A DNA stretch of 64,000 nt from Candidatus Fermentibacterota bacterium (GTDB taxonomy: Bacteria; Fermentibacterota; Fermentibacteria; Fermentibacterales; Fermentibacteraceae), in contig PDSZ01000018.1 in the NCBI GenBank assembly GCA_002748705.1, forward strand, positions 1-64,000, read 5' to 3'. The stretch's first letter is position 1, and each line of letters begins with the position of its first letter. The translations under genes and the position numbers were made by a program. The notes under the pieces are model-generated. The model was not told the origin of the DNA and did not search any database. It saw nothing but the letters and a program-made list of their open reading frames with translations. Of this stretch, positions 53,401-61,791 are shown one piece after another.

Positions 53401-54506
53401 ACAGAAGGCTTCTTCAAAGCTGGGGTATGCTTCATGACATTCACCGGGACGATTTTGACAGAATCATAAATGAGATGAAGCAGAAAATCGGTATCGAAAG
53501 AAAGAAGGACTTTAATTCAGAACAAATGAGGATTCTTTCTTCAAGATATTATGAGGCTTTGCGCGACAACGGCGTTGATTTTCCTGAAAATCCTCTGGAA
53601 CAGCTGAAAGTTGCTGTTCTGAAGATCATGAACTCCTGGTTCTCAGGAAGAGTAAAGTTCTATCGCAGGCATTTACAGATAGCTGATGAGTGGGGGACGG
53701 CAATTACTGTTCAGAGAATGGTCTTTGGAAACCTGAATGATAAGTCGGGAACAGGAGTGGTGTTTACCAGAGATCCCCTTGAAAGCTCGGATACGGTAAC
53801 ACTCACCGGTGACTACATATTGAGAAGTCAGGGTGAAGATGTTGTTTCCGGTCTTGTTCATACCCTTCCGGTAAGCAGGAACCAGTCAACAGATTCTGAA
53901 AAATCCCTTGAGCACAGATTCCCCTCTGTGTACAGAGAACTTCTGAGTTGCGCAAAAGACCTTGTGAAACATCATGGTTACCCCCATCAGGAGATTGAGT
54001 TTACTTTTGAATCGCCGAAGAAGGTCTACATTCTTCAGGCAAGACCCCAGTCATTCCACGGCAAAAACACAATGAATGTTTTTGATCTGGAAGAGGATAC
54101 CCCTGTATGCCTGGGACAGGGGATAGGTGCAGGAGGTGGAGCACTTAACGGTATAGCTGTTTTTGACAGGAGTGATATAGAATGGTTCTCTCAAAAAGAG
54201 CCTGAGGCAAGCCTTGTTCTCCTCAGACCGGATACAGTTCCGGAGGACCTTGAACTAGTATATTTCTGCTCAGGTCTTCTGACCTCAAGGGGGGGCATAA
54301 CCTCACACGCTGCTGTTACCGCTTCCCAGTTGGGTAAGGTTTGCGTGGTAAACTGCCGGGACCTGGCAGTAAACGAAAGAGAAAAGACCGCAGAGCTGAA
54401 CGGCACAGTGTTTGTGCCTGGGAGTAAGATTGCCATTGATGGGAACACCGGAAGAATATTTGCAGGAAATCTGCAAATAAAGACAGACGGTGTTTTTGGT
54501 TTCTGA
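50436..54506 (+). CDS. Large PPDK/PEP-synthase-like dikinase without PEP domain
   Basis: A 1356-residue protein. Residues 1 to about 870 are a helical region of no recognised family. The PPDK-type ATP-grasp domain follows (about 870-1210): LLLSVRSGSAFSMPGAMDTI near residue 945, then WGTAITVQRMVFGNLNDKSG, TGVVFTRDPLESS, and EIEFTFESPKKVYILQARPQ. The phosphohistidine swivel domain is near 1230-1330, with LTSRGGITSHAAVTASQLGK (phospho-His in TSHA near 1289). The PEP/pyruvate TIM barrel that should end PPDK or PEP synthase is absent, and the protein ends with the swivel domain. The enzyme can plausibly make a phosphohistidine from ATP but its acceptor is unknown and may bind the N-terminal region. 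ATG 50436 has GGAG upstream. Confidence 0.85.
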   Translation: METKNSISSKALEANLAKTRGSRVELPADHKWLLSVTEEKYGIHKRALQFFYELNHPYSNLEWLSENIKAVAVQDLWVYTEHQEAEKSLTVFVSVFDKLLFSECSRQTRESFTQAAFQFLEALLSHGDRFSSIVSCVIADLKSYFHQYSEVFIFCSGYLKHLAVPKNSEKLLQDLIELGREVVIGTADYWAGSFIDSDQGIYHPAEWNQIEKLDSTIGSGFLENIREQARNAAEWQEITSIPFHRDIAAKVREFSVEFNSPADRVFYLISLLRITGMEPMLDLLLWDINRLLPQAFSPMSLKERCQFLDTFFELFESLRDHHAGTVLGCIETLGDVVNQLGQEQLISHFVSHVVSFRFICSEKPEIGDQWQLESDPNHIRNIRTWMHLFEMNPDAMSDILASLVIHLRIGGIFIQDTDLFQKDVTRLLNSNISNHYKMIKHLAILFPVFFSEIGAEGELRDATTALDEINERRDTLIHFFRKQVHVESNNTHADLALEILKYWYSKDYSGLIKYLPADVKAFVQGNNKYIEDINEVLLKLKKETGMEAEDLVESGINAGEKLRSIIDEEKYEQSIYQIELLVRLCRILQEKYSVYSGDVLPVLRKSGFFNTRIIDRLGKHLGLNQHKGALKTIYELMYILKDVILDPKESEGWENIYYKRHIAAGIPSMYGFYKEKKFEALGLTLKLEHTADRLITNIINNINLEYITVKTLRKITVVLDFFEKGLKVRGIISTSFASNVQMLSYSLKSGSFSIDQYINIFTMFTKDIQEIINRYFIDVYDRALEKILPRYYTADGSVAAKGALKEEFYRDLLASAFLIQKLDTFVSRIIEALTRMRLTLPNDILLKIMSYDSDTIMAFLHGKSSRIENKVFLGAKAYYLRKLAQLGYRIPSGFVFTTELFRNRDCILKYSAMEAEIDTMMKRGIEAIERRTALTFGSPSKPLLLSVRSGSAFSMPGAMDTILNVGLNRSIAEEFGADEKYSWIAWDCYRRLLQSWGMLHDIHRDDFDRIINEMKQKIGIERKKDFNSEQMRILSSRYYEALRDNGVDFPENPLEQLKVAVLKIMNSWFSGRVKFYRRHLQIADEWGTAITVQRMVFGNLNDKSGTGVVFTRDPLESSDTVTLTGDYILRSQGEDVVSGLVHTLPVSRNQSTDSEKSLEHRFPSVYRELLSCAKDLVKHHGYPHQEIEFTFESPKKVYILQARPQSFHGKNTMNVFDLEEDTPVCLGQGIGAGGGALNGIAVFDRSDIEWFSQKEPEASLVLLRPDTVPEDLELVYFCSGLLTSRGGITSHAAVTASQLGKVCVVNCRDLAVNEREKTAELNGTVFVPGSKIAIDGNTGRIFAGNLQIKTDGVFGF

Positions 54507-54511
54507 CTTGC

Positions 54512-54677
54512 TAGTGTCCTGTCAAACCTCAGATGACGGATTCTGCTTGTTCTTATCTGCCCAGGTAGCGTTGCAGACTCGGTTACATAGCCTCCGGCTA
54601 TGCGCCCTCACCTGCGCCTCACCTGAACAGATAATAACTGCGCATACTCTCCACATCCGAAGCATGACAGGACACTA
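54512..54677. repeat. 166-bp palindromic MITE-like element
   Basis: The element starts TAGTGTCCTGTCA (54512-54524) and ends in the exact reverse complement TGACAGGACACTA (54665-54677). Inner arms also pair: TTATCTGCCCAGGT with ACCTGAACAGATAA, and CATAGCC-TCC-GGCTATG at the centre. It thus folds into one long imperfect hairpin, has no coding capacity, and lies exactly between two genes, 5 bp after one stop and 6 bp before the next start. This is the layout of a miniature inverted-repeat element or large palindromic repeat. Only one copy is seen in this window. Confidence 0.8.
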
Positions 54678-54683
54678 TAGGGG

Positions 54684-55940
54684 ATGAGTGTCATTATGAA
54701 CTACGAAGAGAAAAAAGCGTTACTGGGAATCAACGGACTGGGCAGAATCGGAAAACTTACCCTTTGGAACCAGCTGGTCAACAATCATTTCAAGGGGTTC
54801 GTGCTTAACACCGGAAGAACCGTGGGAACCGGTCTTGAATCAATTATTGACTCTCTGACAATGGATTCCACTTACGGTTCTCTACAAACCTTTCTTTATG
54901 GACACGGTGGAAAAAAACTGGAAGTATCCATAGCAGACCGGAATAAAGGCGAAGTATTCATAGCCGGTAAAAGGATAAAGTTTCTTACTGAAACCAGAAA
55001 TCCTGCGGAACTACCCTGGCTGGAGGAAGGCATAAAGCTTGTTGTGGATTGTACCGGCGTATTTCTTGACCCGTCTGCTGACCACAAAGAACCTGAAAGA
55101 AGTGTAAGGGGGCACCTTGCTGCAGGGGCAGATGTTGTTGTTGTAAGCGCTCCCTTTAAAACCAGGGATCCAAAACCGGCGCCTGATTCCGCAATGCTTG
55201 TTTACGGCATCAACCACCATAATTTTGTGCCGGGGAAGCATCATGTTGTATCAGCAGCCAGCTGTACCACAACCGCTCTTTCCCATATGATGAACCCCCT
55301 GCTTGAAAACGAACTCACATCCAGAATCCTCACAGCTTCCATGTCCACTATTCATGCCTCTACCAATACTCAGAGCATTCTGGATTCTGTTCCCAAAACA
55401 GGAGCTAAAGACCTGCGGAAAAACAGATCAGTACTGGAAAACATTATTATCACATCCACAGGAGCTGCCAGAGCTCTTGAACAGGTTATTCCTGATGTGA
55501 GAAGCATAGGATTCATGGCTGATTCTGTTCGTATTCCAAGTAAATCCGTTTCTCTTATTATTCTGAACGCAACCTTCAGAACCGGCCTGAATAGTGATGG
55601 AACTCCCTGTATAACAAGAGATACAATTAACGGAATCTACAGAGAGGCTTCCAGAGGTGCCCAGTCCGGTCTGCTGGAGTATTCCGAGAAGCAGCATGTT
55701 TCCTGTGACCTTCTGGGTTTTGAATCTGCTGCTGTTATAGAGGGAGAGCAGACTCACTGCAGAACCGGATATATTGAGATACCGGAATCAGAACTGAGGA
55801 CTCTGGGGTTTTCAGCAGAAAAGAGACTGCGAATGCCGGTTACACATTCCAAAATATTCGGATGGTATGACAACGAGTACGGCGGTTATGTGACAACCAT
55901 GGGAAAACTGCTGATATACATCGATAAAAGCATCAACTGA
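54684..55940 (+). CDS. gap: Glyceraldehyde-3-phosphate dehydrogenase, long form
   Basis: A 418-residue GAPDH, about 80 residues longer than the usual 335. The NAD site is LLGINGLGRIGKLTLW (residues 13-28); the catalytic Cys lies in HVVSAASCTTTALSHMM; the catalytic His region is TASMSTIHASTNTQ; the C-terminus has GWYDNEYGGYVTTMGKLL. Several insertions (for example GHGGKKLEVSIADRNKG and HKEPERSVRG) add the extra length. The ATG 54684 follows the palindromic element by 6 bp; ATG 54696 is an alternative start with GGGG at 12-bp spacing. It is the glycolytic step making 1,3-bisphosphoglycerate and NADH. Confidence 0.93.
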   Translation: MSVIMNYEEKKALLGINGLGRIGKLTLWNQLVNNHFKGFVLNTGRTVGTGLESIIDSLTMDSTYGSLQTFLYGHGGKKLEVSIADRNKGEVFIAGKRIKFLTETRNPAELPWLEEGIKLVVDCTGVFLDPSADHKEPERSVRGHLAAGADVVVVSAPFKTRDPKPAPDSAMLVYGINHHNFVPGKHHVVSAASCTTTALSHMMNPLLENELTSRILTASMSTIHASTNTQSILDSVPKTGAKDLRKNRSVLENIIITSTGAARALEQVIPDVRSIGFMADSVRIPSKSVSLIILNATFRTGLNSDGTPCITRDTINGIYREASRGAQSGLLEYSEKQHVSCDLLGFESAAVIEGEQTHCRTGYIEIPESELRTLGFSAEKRLRMPVTHSKIFGWYDNEYGGYVTTMGKLLIYIDKSIN

Positions 55941-56036
55941 GATTTGCATGCAGTGATGAGATAATTCTTGTCACTCTGTCATTGCAGGGTGAATGAGTTA
56001 TCTGCCTGCAGGCCAAAGTTGCCATTACAGACAAAC

Positions 56037-56078
56037 GGGTAGGCGGCAGCCGCGAAACTACCGCCTACCCTATTTTAT
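56037..56078. terminator. Bidirectional terminator between gap and the C13 peptidase
   Basis: GGGTAGGCGG and CCGCCTACCC form a perfect 10-bp stem with a 14-nt loop, followed by TATTTTAT on the plus strand. It separates two convergent genes and probably serves both. Confidence 0.8.
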
Positions 56079-56091
56079 AGCACGATATCGG

Positions 56092-57606
56092 TCAAATCTT
56101 AACTGCCCTGAGGGTGTTTACTCCGGTCTCAGATGTAAGCCTGATCACATAGATACCTGAAGGAACATCTTCAAGATCCATTGTTACCGAATGGCTTCCC
56201 TGCTGCAGATTATCGCTGAGCGGTGTGGAGATAACACGGCCAGTGACATCCAGTATCTCAACTGTAGTCTGAGAAGCTGCAGGCAGGGTGAAGTTCACCA
56301 TTGCTGCTGAGGTGACAGGGTTCTCGGAAAGAGATAACTCCATTGCAGGGAGACCTGCAACACTGTTTTCAGCAGTTATGCTTCCAATAAAACCGCTGAG
56401 ACAGTAACTGTCTCCGCAGCTGTCAGGATCGTCATTGTACTGGGGATCGTCTCCGTTTCCTCCTACCTCAATGCAAGTATCATAGAGGAATGCGAAATCC
56501 CAGGCTTCAGCGTATGAAATGTAATTGTCGCTATTGGTGTCCGGATCGCCGGGAAGGGCACCGCCTGCAGGGAGTGAACCATGCATTGCAGCAGTCCAGT
56601 AGTAGGCCCATTCGTCATATTCCGGAAAAGTGGCGCCGGCGTAAGAGTAATGATTGTACCTGGCTGCAGAGGAGAAGGTTCTGTGCTGGGAACCTGTGGT
56701 GGGAATAACTTCATCCTCGAACGCGCCGGAATAGCACTGTTCCATCACAACATGGAGCGAGGAACTGTTGATGTTGTCTATGAAAGTGTCAAAGGTATCA
56801 TCATTGAGAACCTGTTCGTTCCACAGGTTGAGAAAACAGTTGTATCCTCCGTTAGTGCCTCCATGATCAGTGGTGAAAATCAGTACATGGTCATCGGGGC
56901 CTGCAAGTGTGGCCATTTCAGCCAGAGCATTGGTTACGCTTTCCAGAGTAGCGTCGTAGTCGAAGTCATCAGTTCCGTCTCCGTCAAGGTCGGGATTGGA
57001 GTTTACACCGCCGGATTGGTCAGGTGCGGGGTTGAGACCGTCTGCAAAACAGATGATGATGTCATCGTTGGTGTATCCGTAGTCCTGAGTAAGTGTAAGG
57101 TAGATAAACTGGATGTCGCCATAGTAACGGACATGGTTATTGCTTGAGTTGGCGCCTCCTGAGATGAGAAGTGCTTTGCAGTTTTCAGCATCGGTTTCCC
57201 TTGGATTTGGAACAAATGAGTCCAGAAGACTGGATCGTTCCATGGTTCTGAAGTCCATGGAATACTCTTCGGTCATTTTCTCAAGGAAATCCGGCGGAGT
57301 GGTCATTTCCACCACTTCCATTTCTTCGGATGGAGTGACGAAAACCCATCGGCAGTGGTGTTCCCAGTTTGCTTCCGCCACATCATCGATAAGAACGAAA
57401 TAACCGGAAACAGGAGCAGGAACATTTTCCGTCCAGCTGCTTACTGTTTCACCTTGAACAATTGTTTGCGGAAAAGAGTAGACAACCTTGCCGGTTACAT
57501 CAAGATCAAGTATTTCAGTGTAAACCAGCTCTGCAGCCTGATGAGGAGAATTAACTCCTGCCAGGCACACTCCTGCAATGGAAAGCGCCATAATGAACCT
57601 GAGCAT
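56092..57606 (-). CDS. Secreted C13 (legumain-like) peptidase with sorting domain
   Basis: A 504-residue protein. A signal peptide (MLRFIMALSIAGVCLAG) and a beta-rich N-terminal region are followed by a caspase-fold C13 domain. Its catalytic His248 lies in IFTTDHGGTNGG and Cys291 in VVMEQCYSGAF. CKALLISGGANSSNN and TQDYGYTNDDIIICFADG are family blocks, and an acidic GDPDTNSDNYISY stretch may bind Ca2+. The C-terminal 85 residues are a Type IX-like sorting domain (LSENPVTSAAMVNFTLPAAS ... VEILDVTGRVIST). Likely a secreted Asn- or Lys-specific protease. RBS AGGAGG precedes ATG 57606. Confidence 0.88.
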   Translation of the reverse strand: MLRFIMALSIAGVCLAGVNSPHQAAELVYTEILDLDVTGKVVYSFPQTIVQGETVSSWTENVPAPVSGYFVLIDDVAEANWEHHCRWVFVTPSEEMEVVEMTTPPDFLEKMTEEYSMDFRTMERSSLLDSFVPNPRETDAENCKALLISGGANSSNNHVRYYGDIQFIYLTLTQDYGYTNDDIIICFADGLNPAPDQSGGVNSNPDLDGDGTDDFDYDATLESVTNALAEMATLAGPDDHVLIFTTDHGGTNGGYNCFLNLWNEQVLNDDTFDTFIDNINSSSLHVVMEQCYSGAFEDEVIPTTGSQHRTFSSAARYNHYSYAGATFPEYDEWAYYWTAAMHGSLPAGGALPGDPDTNSDNYISYAEAWDFAFLYDTCIEVGGNGDDPQYNDDPDSCGDSYCLSGFIGSITAENSVAGLPAMELSLSENPVTSAAMVNFTLPAASQTTVEILDVTGRVISTPLSDNLQQGSHSVTMDLEDVPSGIYVIRLTSETGVNTLRAVKI

Positions 57607-57694
57607 ATTTGCCTCCTGTTCTGATGTGTACGAAAAACCTCACTGTAGTATACCCGACTTACCGGATAGAGAACAGATTACTTTTTCAGCAACT

Positions 57695-59284
57695 TCAGTC
57701 TATTAAAACGATCCTTGCAGCAGCAGTGCCTGCTGAGCTGTTCAGAAGACAGTTGTATACCCCTGCTGGTAGTTCCTCTGATACTGCAATCTGTCCTGAA
57801 CCTGCAACAGGTGTTTCGTAAACACATCTTCCGGCGAAGTCGTAAATGTTGAGAACTCCAGAACCTGTTTCCGGAAGAACGGCGTTAACAGAAAATGCTC
57901 CCTGTGCCGGATTAGGGTACACTGAAACAGCCAGATTCACAGGTTCAGAACCGCCTGTGCCCATGAAATAAACCTCACCCATGTACACATCGGTGCCTGA
58001 GCCCATCTGATTTGCATGCACATGCTTTCCGGAAGCAGTTATGTATCTGCCGTCAGGTGAAATGTCCACATGGGAGATGGAACCTGGTGTATCAATTGAG
58101 AACACCGGAGATTCGGGATAAAGGTCATAAAAAACATTGACCTCATCGCCGCCGCCATTCTCGCAGCCCCATGAGCCTGCCACCATCCATCTGCCGTCTG
58201 GAGTGCATTCCATCCATTTCATCACATCCTGATAGCCCCCTGAGCCGGCAGGATAGTCGTATGTCCAGGATACTGAACCGGCATTAAGATCAAAGCGAAT
58301 GATTCTGTTCGTTTTGTATGTATTCTTGTAGAAACCGAAGTAGACAGTATTGTTGTCGGCTGCTACAGCTGCTGCACCGCCGTAGTAACCGGAGACAGCA
58401 GTTCCCGCTGAAAGCTGGTACTCACTTCCATTCCAGACAGCAATTCTGGCTGCAGTGAATCCGTATGCAACAACAGAGCCGTCTGGTGAAATACCGAAAC
58501 AGTCGTTGGAGGCATCCAGTGCATACTGGGCTTCAAGTGTGCCTGTGGCAGTGTCTACCCTGTACAGCGTTGCAGATACCCGAAAGATGCACTTGCTGCC
58601 GTCTGATGTGATTCGAAGCTGCCTTGGAGAGTATTGAATATCTGTATTCTCATAGCTGGCAAAAGGTGTTGAACTGCCTGGAGAGAAGAAGTGAATGGCC
58701 AGGTGACCATTTGTAACTCCTCCTACTGCAAAAACAGCTCCGTCATCGGAGCAGGCAAATTTTCCCGGGCTGTCAACGGCTCCTGAATTGAAAGAGGGAT
58801 CAGACCAGATCCACAGAGGAGTTGATGATGAACTCTCAAAACACATGACAGCTGTATTGGCGGCTTTTGAATCCCAGTTCTGCACAGCAAAGAAAACATC
58901 CTGAGTCTTTGCTGCACAGGTACCTGTTCCCAGAGAAGTCCAGTCTGAGTATGTCTGGGGTTCATAATTCCATTGTGGTGTTCCGTCTCCAGTTTTGCCC
59001 TGGAACATCACAGCGCCTCCATACCAGCCGCCGGTGAAGACGAAGTCGCAGTTGTATCCCATGGGACAGCATTTCTGCTGCATTCCTGTTTCAAGAGAAT
59101 AGTGCCAGAGCACCTCAGGTGGATTCTGAATCGGCTCTGGAGAATGAATATTCAGAAACTGACCGGTGGCAGTTTCGCTCCATATTCCGTATTGGTCTGC
59201 ATGGATTCTTTCCGCCGTTCCCTGATAGGCATACAGACTTGTTGCGCCGAAAACGGCAAGCAGGATCAAAACAGTTTTAAACAC
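57695..59284 (-). CDS. Secreted WD40-like propeller protein with sorting domain
   Basis: A 529-residue protein with signal peptide (MFKTVLILLAVFGATSLYA). The middle has repeated blade motifs: GTCAAKTQDVFFAVQNWDSK, GKFACSDDGAVFAVGGVTNG, LRITSDGSKCIFRVSATLYR, FGISPDGSVVAYGFTAARIA and VDISPDGRYITASGKHVHAN. This is a WD40/TolB-like propeller. The end is a Type IX-like sorting domain (VSVYPNPAQGAFSVNAVLPE ... LNIYDFAGRCVYETPVAGSG). Probably a cell-surface binding protein. It starts at GTG 59284 behind GGGAGG. Confidence 0.85.
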   Translation of the reverse strand: MFKTVLILLAVFGATSLYAYQGTAERIHADQYGIWSETATGQFLNIHSPEPIQNPPEVLWHYSLETGMQQKCCPMGYNCDFVFTGGWYGGAVMFQGKTGDGTPQWNYEPQTYSDWTSLGTGTCAAKTQDVFFAVQNWDSKAANTAVMCFESSSSTPLWIWSDPSFNSGAVDSPGKFACSDDGAVFAVGGVTNGHLAIHFFSPGSSTPFASYENTDIQYSPRQLRITSDGSKCIFRVSATLYRVDTATGTLEAQYALDASNDCFGISPDGSVVAYGFTAARIAVWNGSEYQLSAGTAVSGYYGGAAAVAADNNTVYFGFYKNTYKTNRIIRFDLNAGSVSWTYDYPAGSGGYQDVMKWMECTPDGRWMVAGSWGCENGGGDEVNVFYDLYPESPVFSIDTPGSISHVDISPDGRYITASGKHVHANQMGSGTDVYMGEVYFMGTGGSEPVNLAVSVYPNPAQGAFSVNAVLPETGSGVLNIYDFAGRCVYETPVAGSGQIAVSEELPAGVYNCLLNSSAGTAAARIVLID

Positions 59285-59356
59285 TATAACCTCCCTCTGA
59301 ATTGAATGGAACAGAATGATACGATATTTCCAGTTCTCCTGTAGAACAAGTGGGTG

Positions 59357-61408
59357 TCAGGGTATCACTGTGAACCTGGAAGAAGCTATACCGTTATTCT
59401 CGTGAACAACTGCATGGTAGACTCCTGCAGGAAGACCTGTGGTGTCCAGAATCCCTTCTGTCTCTGTAATCCTTCTTCCGGTATGGTCGTAAATGGTAAC
59501 AGTGGCATTTCCTGAAGAGAAGATAAGCAATTCACCTGACCTGATCGGGTTTGTTGCTGCCTTGAATTCTTTGGAAACAGTTGAGCAGGAACTGTTTTCG
59601 ATGCCGGTATAAGCGGTGAATTTCATGGCATCAAAGGAGATGAACTGGCTGGCTGTTCCGGTGTAGTCTCCCATTCTGACCTGTGCTGTTGACGGATCAA
59701 GCTGAAATATTCCCAGCTCTGCCCACTGATTGGAATAACTGTTCTGATTAACTGTTACAGTTTCCCAGCCGGACTGGGTGTTTACATGGTAGATTCCTGT
59801 GGCAGTTGCATGGGAAGATGGAATCCATGTCTCTATACGGTACTGTCCTGCTGAGGGCAGTACAGGATTCCACCTTACAATACAGGTATCAGGCAGGGCT
59901 CCGGTGGAGTAGGTCCACCATGAGTAGCCGTTATAACCTGTTGTCTGCTCATGCCAGTACTGACATGGCCCAAGTTTTTCGTAACCCATGGTTCTGTCAT
60001 CTATGATGGTTCCAGATGTTTCAAGTGGTTCAGAGCGGGCACTGAACAGCTGTGATACCCCCAGTTGAACATTACCGTTGTTGTATCCAGGCCAGTCATA
60101 TACCACATCCTTTCCGTTCATCATTGTGCCCCATCCCGGCACATTCTGATCACCGTAGGCATCGTTGCATATAACAGAGTGGTTGCTGTAGTAACCGTTG
60201 AAGAGAAGGATGTGACCTCCTGTATAGGGGCTGCTGGTTGAAGCGACCACCGGCCATGAATTGTTCAGCTCTTCGGTGCATGCACTCCAGGTTGTTCCAA
60301 GCCAGTTTGCTTCAAGGCTGTGCTGCTCCATCCACTGGCACATATAACTCCATCCTGCTCCCCCGTAGCTGCGGCAGATGAATCCGTGGGCTCCTGGAAC
60401 CCATACACCGCCTGGAGATTTTCCAAGGATGTCATAGGTGTACCCCAGAAAGGTGTATTCCACTGGAATGTAGTTGCCCCACCTGCTCCAGTGACCGTAG
60501 GGATAGTTTACCCAAATTGAATCCGGTGTAAGTCGATTGTAGTACTGCACTGCCATCAGGCAGGAGGTGGGGCCGCAGCTCCAGCTTCCGTTGAACCAGT
60601 CCGGCGTATCCCACCTCTGATAGATGGCAGGAACATCGAAATGTGCTGATCTGTTGCCGCAGGCTGATCTGCAGGTTTCGCTATAGGAAGGCTCAAGTGG
60701 AGAGTATGATTCTGTGCCATTCTCTGTTCTGGTTACAGTTTCCCAGGAAAGGGCTTCACATCCTTCTGCATTCACCCATCTGCACCACGAGAGTTCGTTT
60801 TCAGGCATGAGCGCTCCCATAAACCCTTCAGGTATTCTGAGCGTCTCCTGCAGATCACTGTTCATGAGAGAGAATCCTCCGTCTGCCCTTCCAAGCAGAA
60901 ATCTTCCGTCCATGTATGAAACAGTGAGAGGCGTGAAAGTCAAATCTATCTGCTCTGATGCTCCAGTTTCCGGGTCAAGCCTGATCAGCATTCCTTTTTC
61001 TGAAGAGACGAACCAGATGAACCCTTCACCGAATGTGAGACTTCCAGGGTATTCTCCAGTATTGAGAGATCTGATAATACTGCCATTCCCGTCCAGCAGA
61101 AGGATCTCTTCCGGTATGGATACCATGATCTCAGCCTCAGGTGGTGCAGGAAACGGACCGCTGAAGAATCTGCGGCTGTAAACCACCTCTCCATAGTCGG
61201 CTACGATCTGCTGGTTCCCTTCTTCAGGGCATTCTTTCCAGTAAAGAGCGTTATCTGTGCTCAGAGGATTGAGCCCTGCTCCAGGCTCAGTTGATAAAAC
61301 TTCCCGGTCGGTGCGGAGCATGTGTCCGGTCATGTCAGTGTAGAGTACCTGACCGTTGTGTGAACCTGCAGGGATCAGCAGTGAGGTCAGCAGAGTAACA
61401 AGAATCAT
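59357..61408 (-). CDS. Secreted C39-like peptidase with golvesin and sorting domains
   Basis: A 683-residue protein. ATG 61408 with GGGAGGG upstream starts the signal peptide MILVTLLTSLLIPAG; the frame before it is only TTG-initiated. A propeller-like N-terminal region of about 230 residues leads to a papain-like C39 domain: Cys in NGSWSCGPTSCLMAVQYYNR, His in TGGHILLFNGYY and Asp in VICNDAYGDQN. A golvesin-like domain (GIYHVNTQSGWETVTVNQNS ... QFISFDAMKF) follows, and a Type IX-like sorting domain (VTIYDHTGRRITETEGILDT) ends it. It may cleave peptides or surface proteins outside the cell. Confidence 0.85.
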   Translation of the reverse strand: MILVTLLTSLLIPAGSHNGQVLYTDMTGHMLRTDREVLSTEPGAGLNPLSTDNALYWKECPEEGNQQIVADYGEVVYSRRFFSGPFPAPPEAEIMVSIPEEILLLDGNGSIIRSLNTGEYPGSLTFGEGFIWFVSSEKGMLIRLDPETGASEQIDLTFTPLTVSYMDGRFLLGRADGGFSLMNSDLQETLRIPEGFMGALMPENELSWCRWVNAEGCEALSWETVTRTENGTESYSPLEPSYSETCRSACGNRSAHFDVPAIYQRWDTPDWFNGSWSCGPTSCLMAVQYYNRLTPDSIWVNYPYGHWSRWGNYIPVEYTFLGYTYDILGKSPGGVWVPGAHGFICRSYGGAGWSYMCQWMEQHSLEANWLGTTWSACTEELNNSWPVVASTSSPYTGGHILLFNGYYSNHSVICNDAYGDQNVPGWGTMMNGKDVVYDWPGYNNGNVQLGVSQLFSARSEPLETSGTIIDDRTMGYEKLGPCQYWHEQTTGYNGYSWWTYSTGALPDTCIVRWNPVLPSAGQYRIETWIPSSHATATGIYHVNTQSGWETVTVNQNSYSNQWAELGIFQLDPSTAQVRMGDYTGTASQFISFDAMKFTAYTGIENSSCSTVSKEFKAATNPIRSGELLIFSSGNATVTIYDHTGRRITETEGILDTTGLPAGVYHAVVHENNGIASSRFTVIP

Positions 61409-61515
61409 TTGAACCCTCCCTTGTTTCAAGGTGTGTGACTACAGCTTTTCTATTGGTTATCTTAAATGCTGCCTGTAACATTAACGATACTCAAAGAAAG
61501 ACAAGGGAGAAATCA

Positions 61516-61791
61516 ATGGAAAAAGACAGAACTGAACCGTTTTCCACCGGAGGATTTTTTCTTGTTCAGCTGGTATTATTGATACCGGTTGTGAATCTGA
61601 TACTTCTTCTGATCTTTGCCTTCTCCGGTTCTATGAATGTCAACCTTCAGAACTACAGCAGGGCAATGCTTATCTGGACCCTTATAGGGGTAGTAATAAC
61701 CATTGTGATAGGTGTTTTAGGCGCTCTGGCAGCAGGGGGCATCGGTGTATGGCTTGACAATATTGCCAATCAGTATCAGCTGACAAATTAA
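61516..61791 (+). CDS. Small membrane protein upstream of the ABC exporter
   Basis: A 91-residue protein with two membrane helices (FFLVQLVLLIPVVNLILLLI and AMLIWTLIGVVITIVIGVLG), N-terminal charged segment MEKDRTEPFS, and a Gly/Ala-rich linker. ATG 61516 has GGGAG at 7-bp spacing; the frame from 61435 is an unlikely extension. It is immediately followed by the ABC exporter (TAAATG junction). No family recognised; perhaps an accessory subunit. Confidence 0.7.
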   Translation: MEKDRTEPFSTGGFFLVQLVLLIPVVNLILLLIFAFSGSMNVNLQNYSRAMLIWTLIGVVITIVIGVLGALAAGGIGVWLDNIANQYQLTN

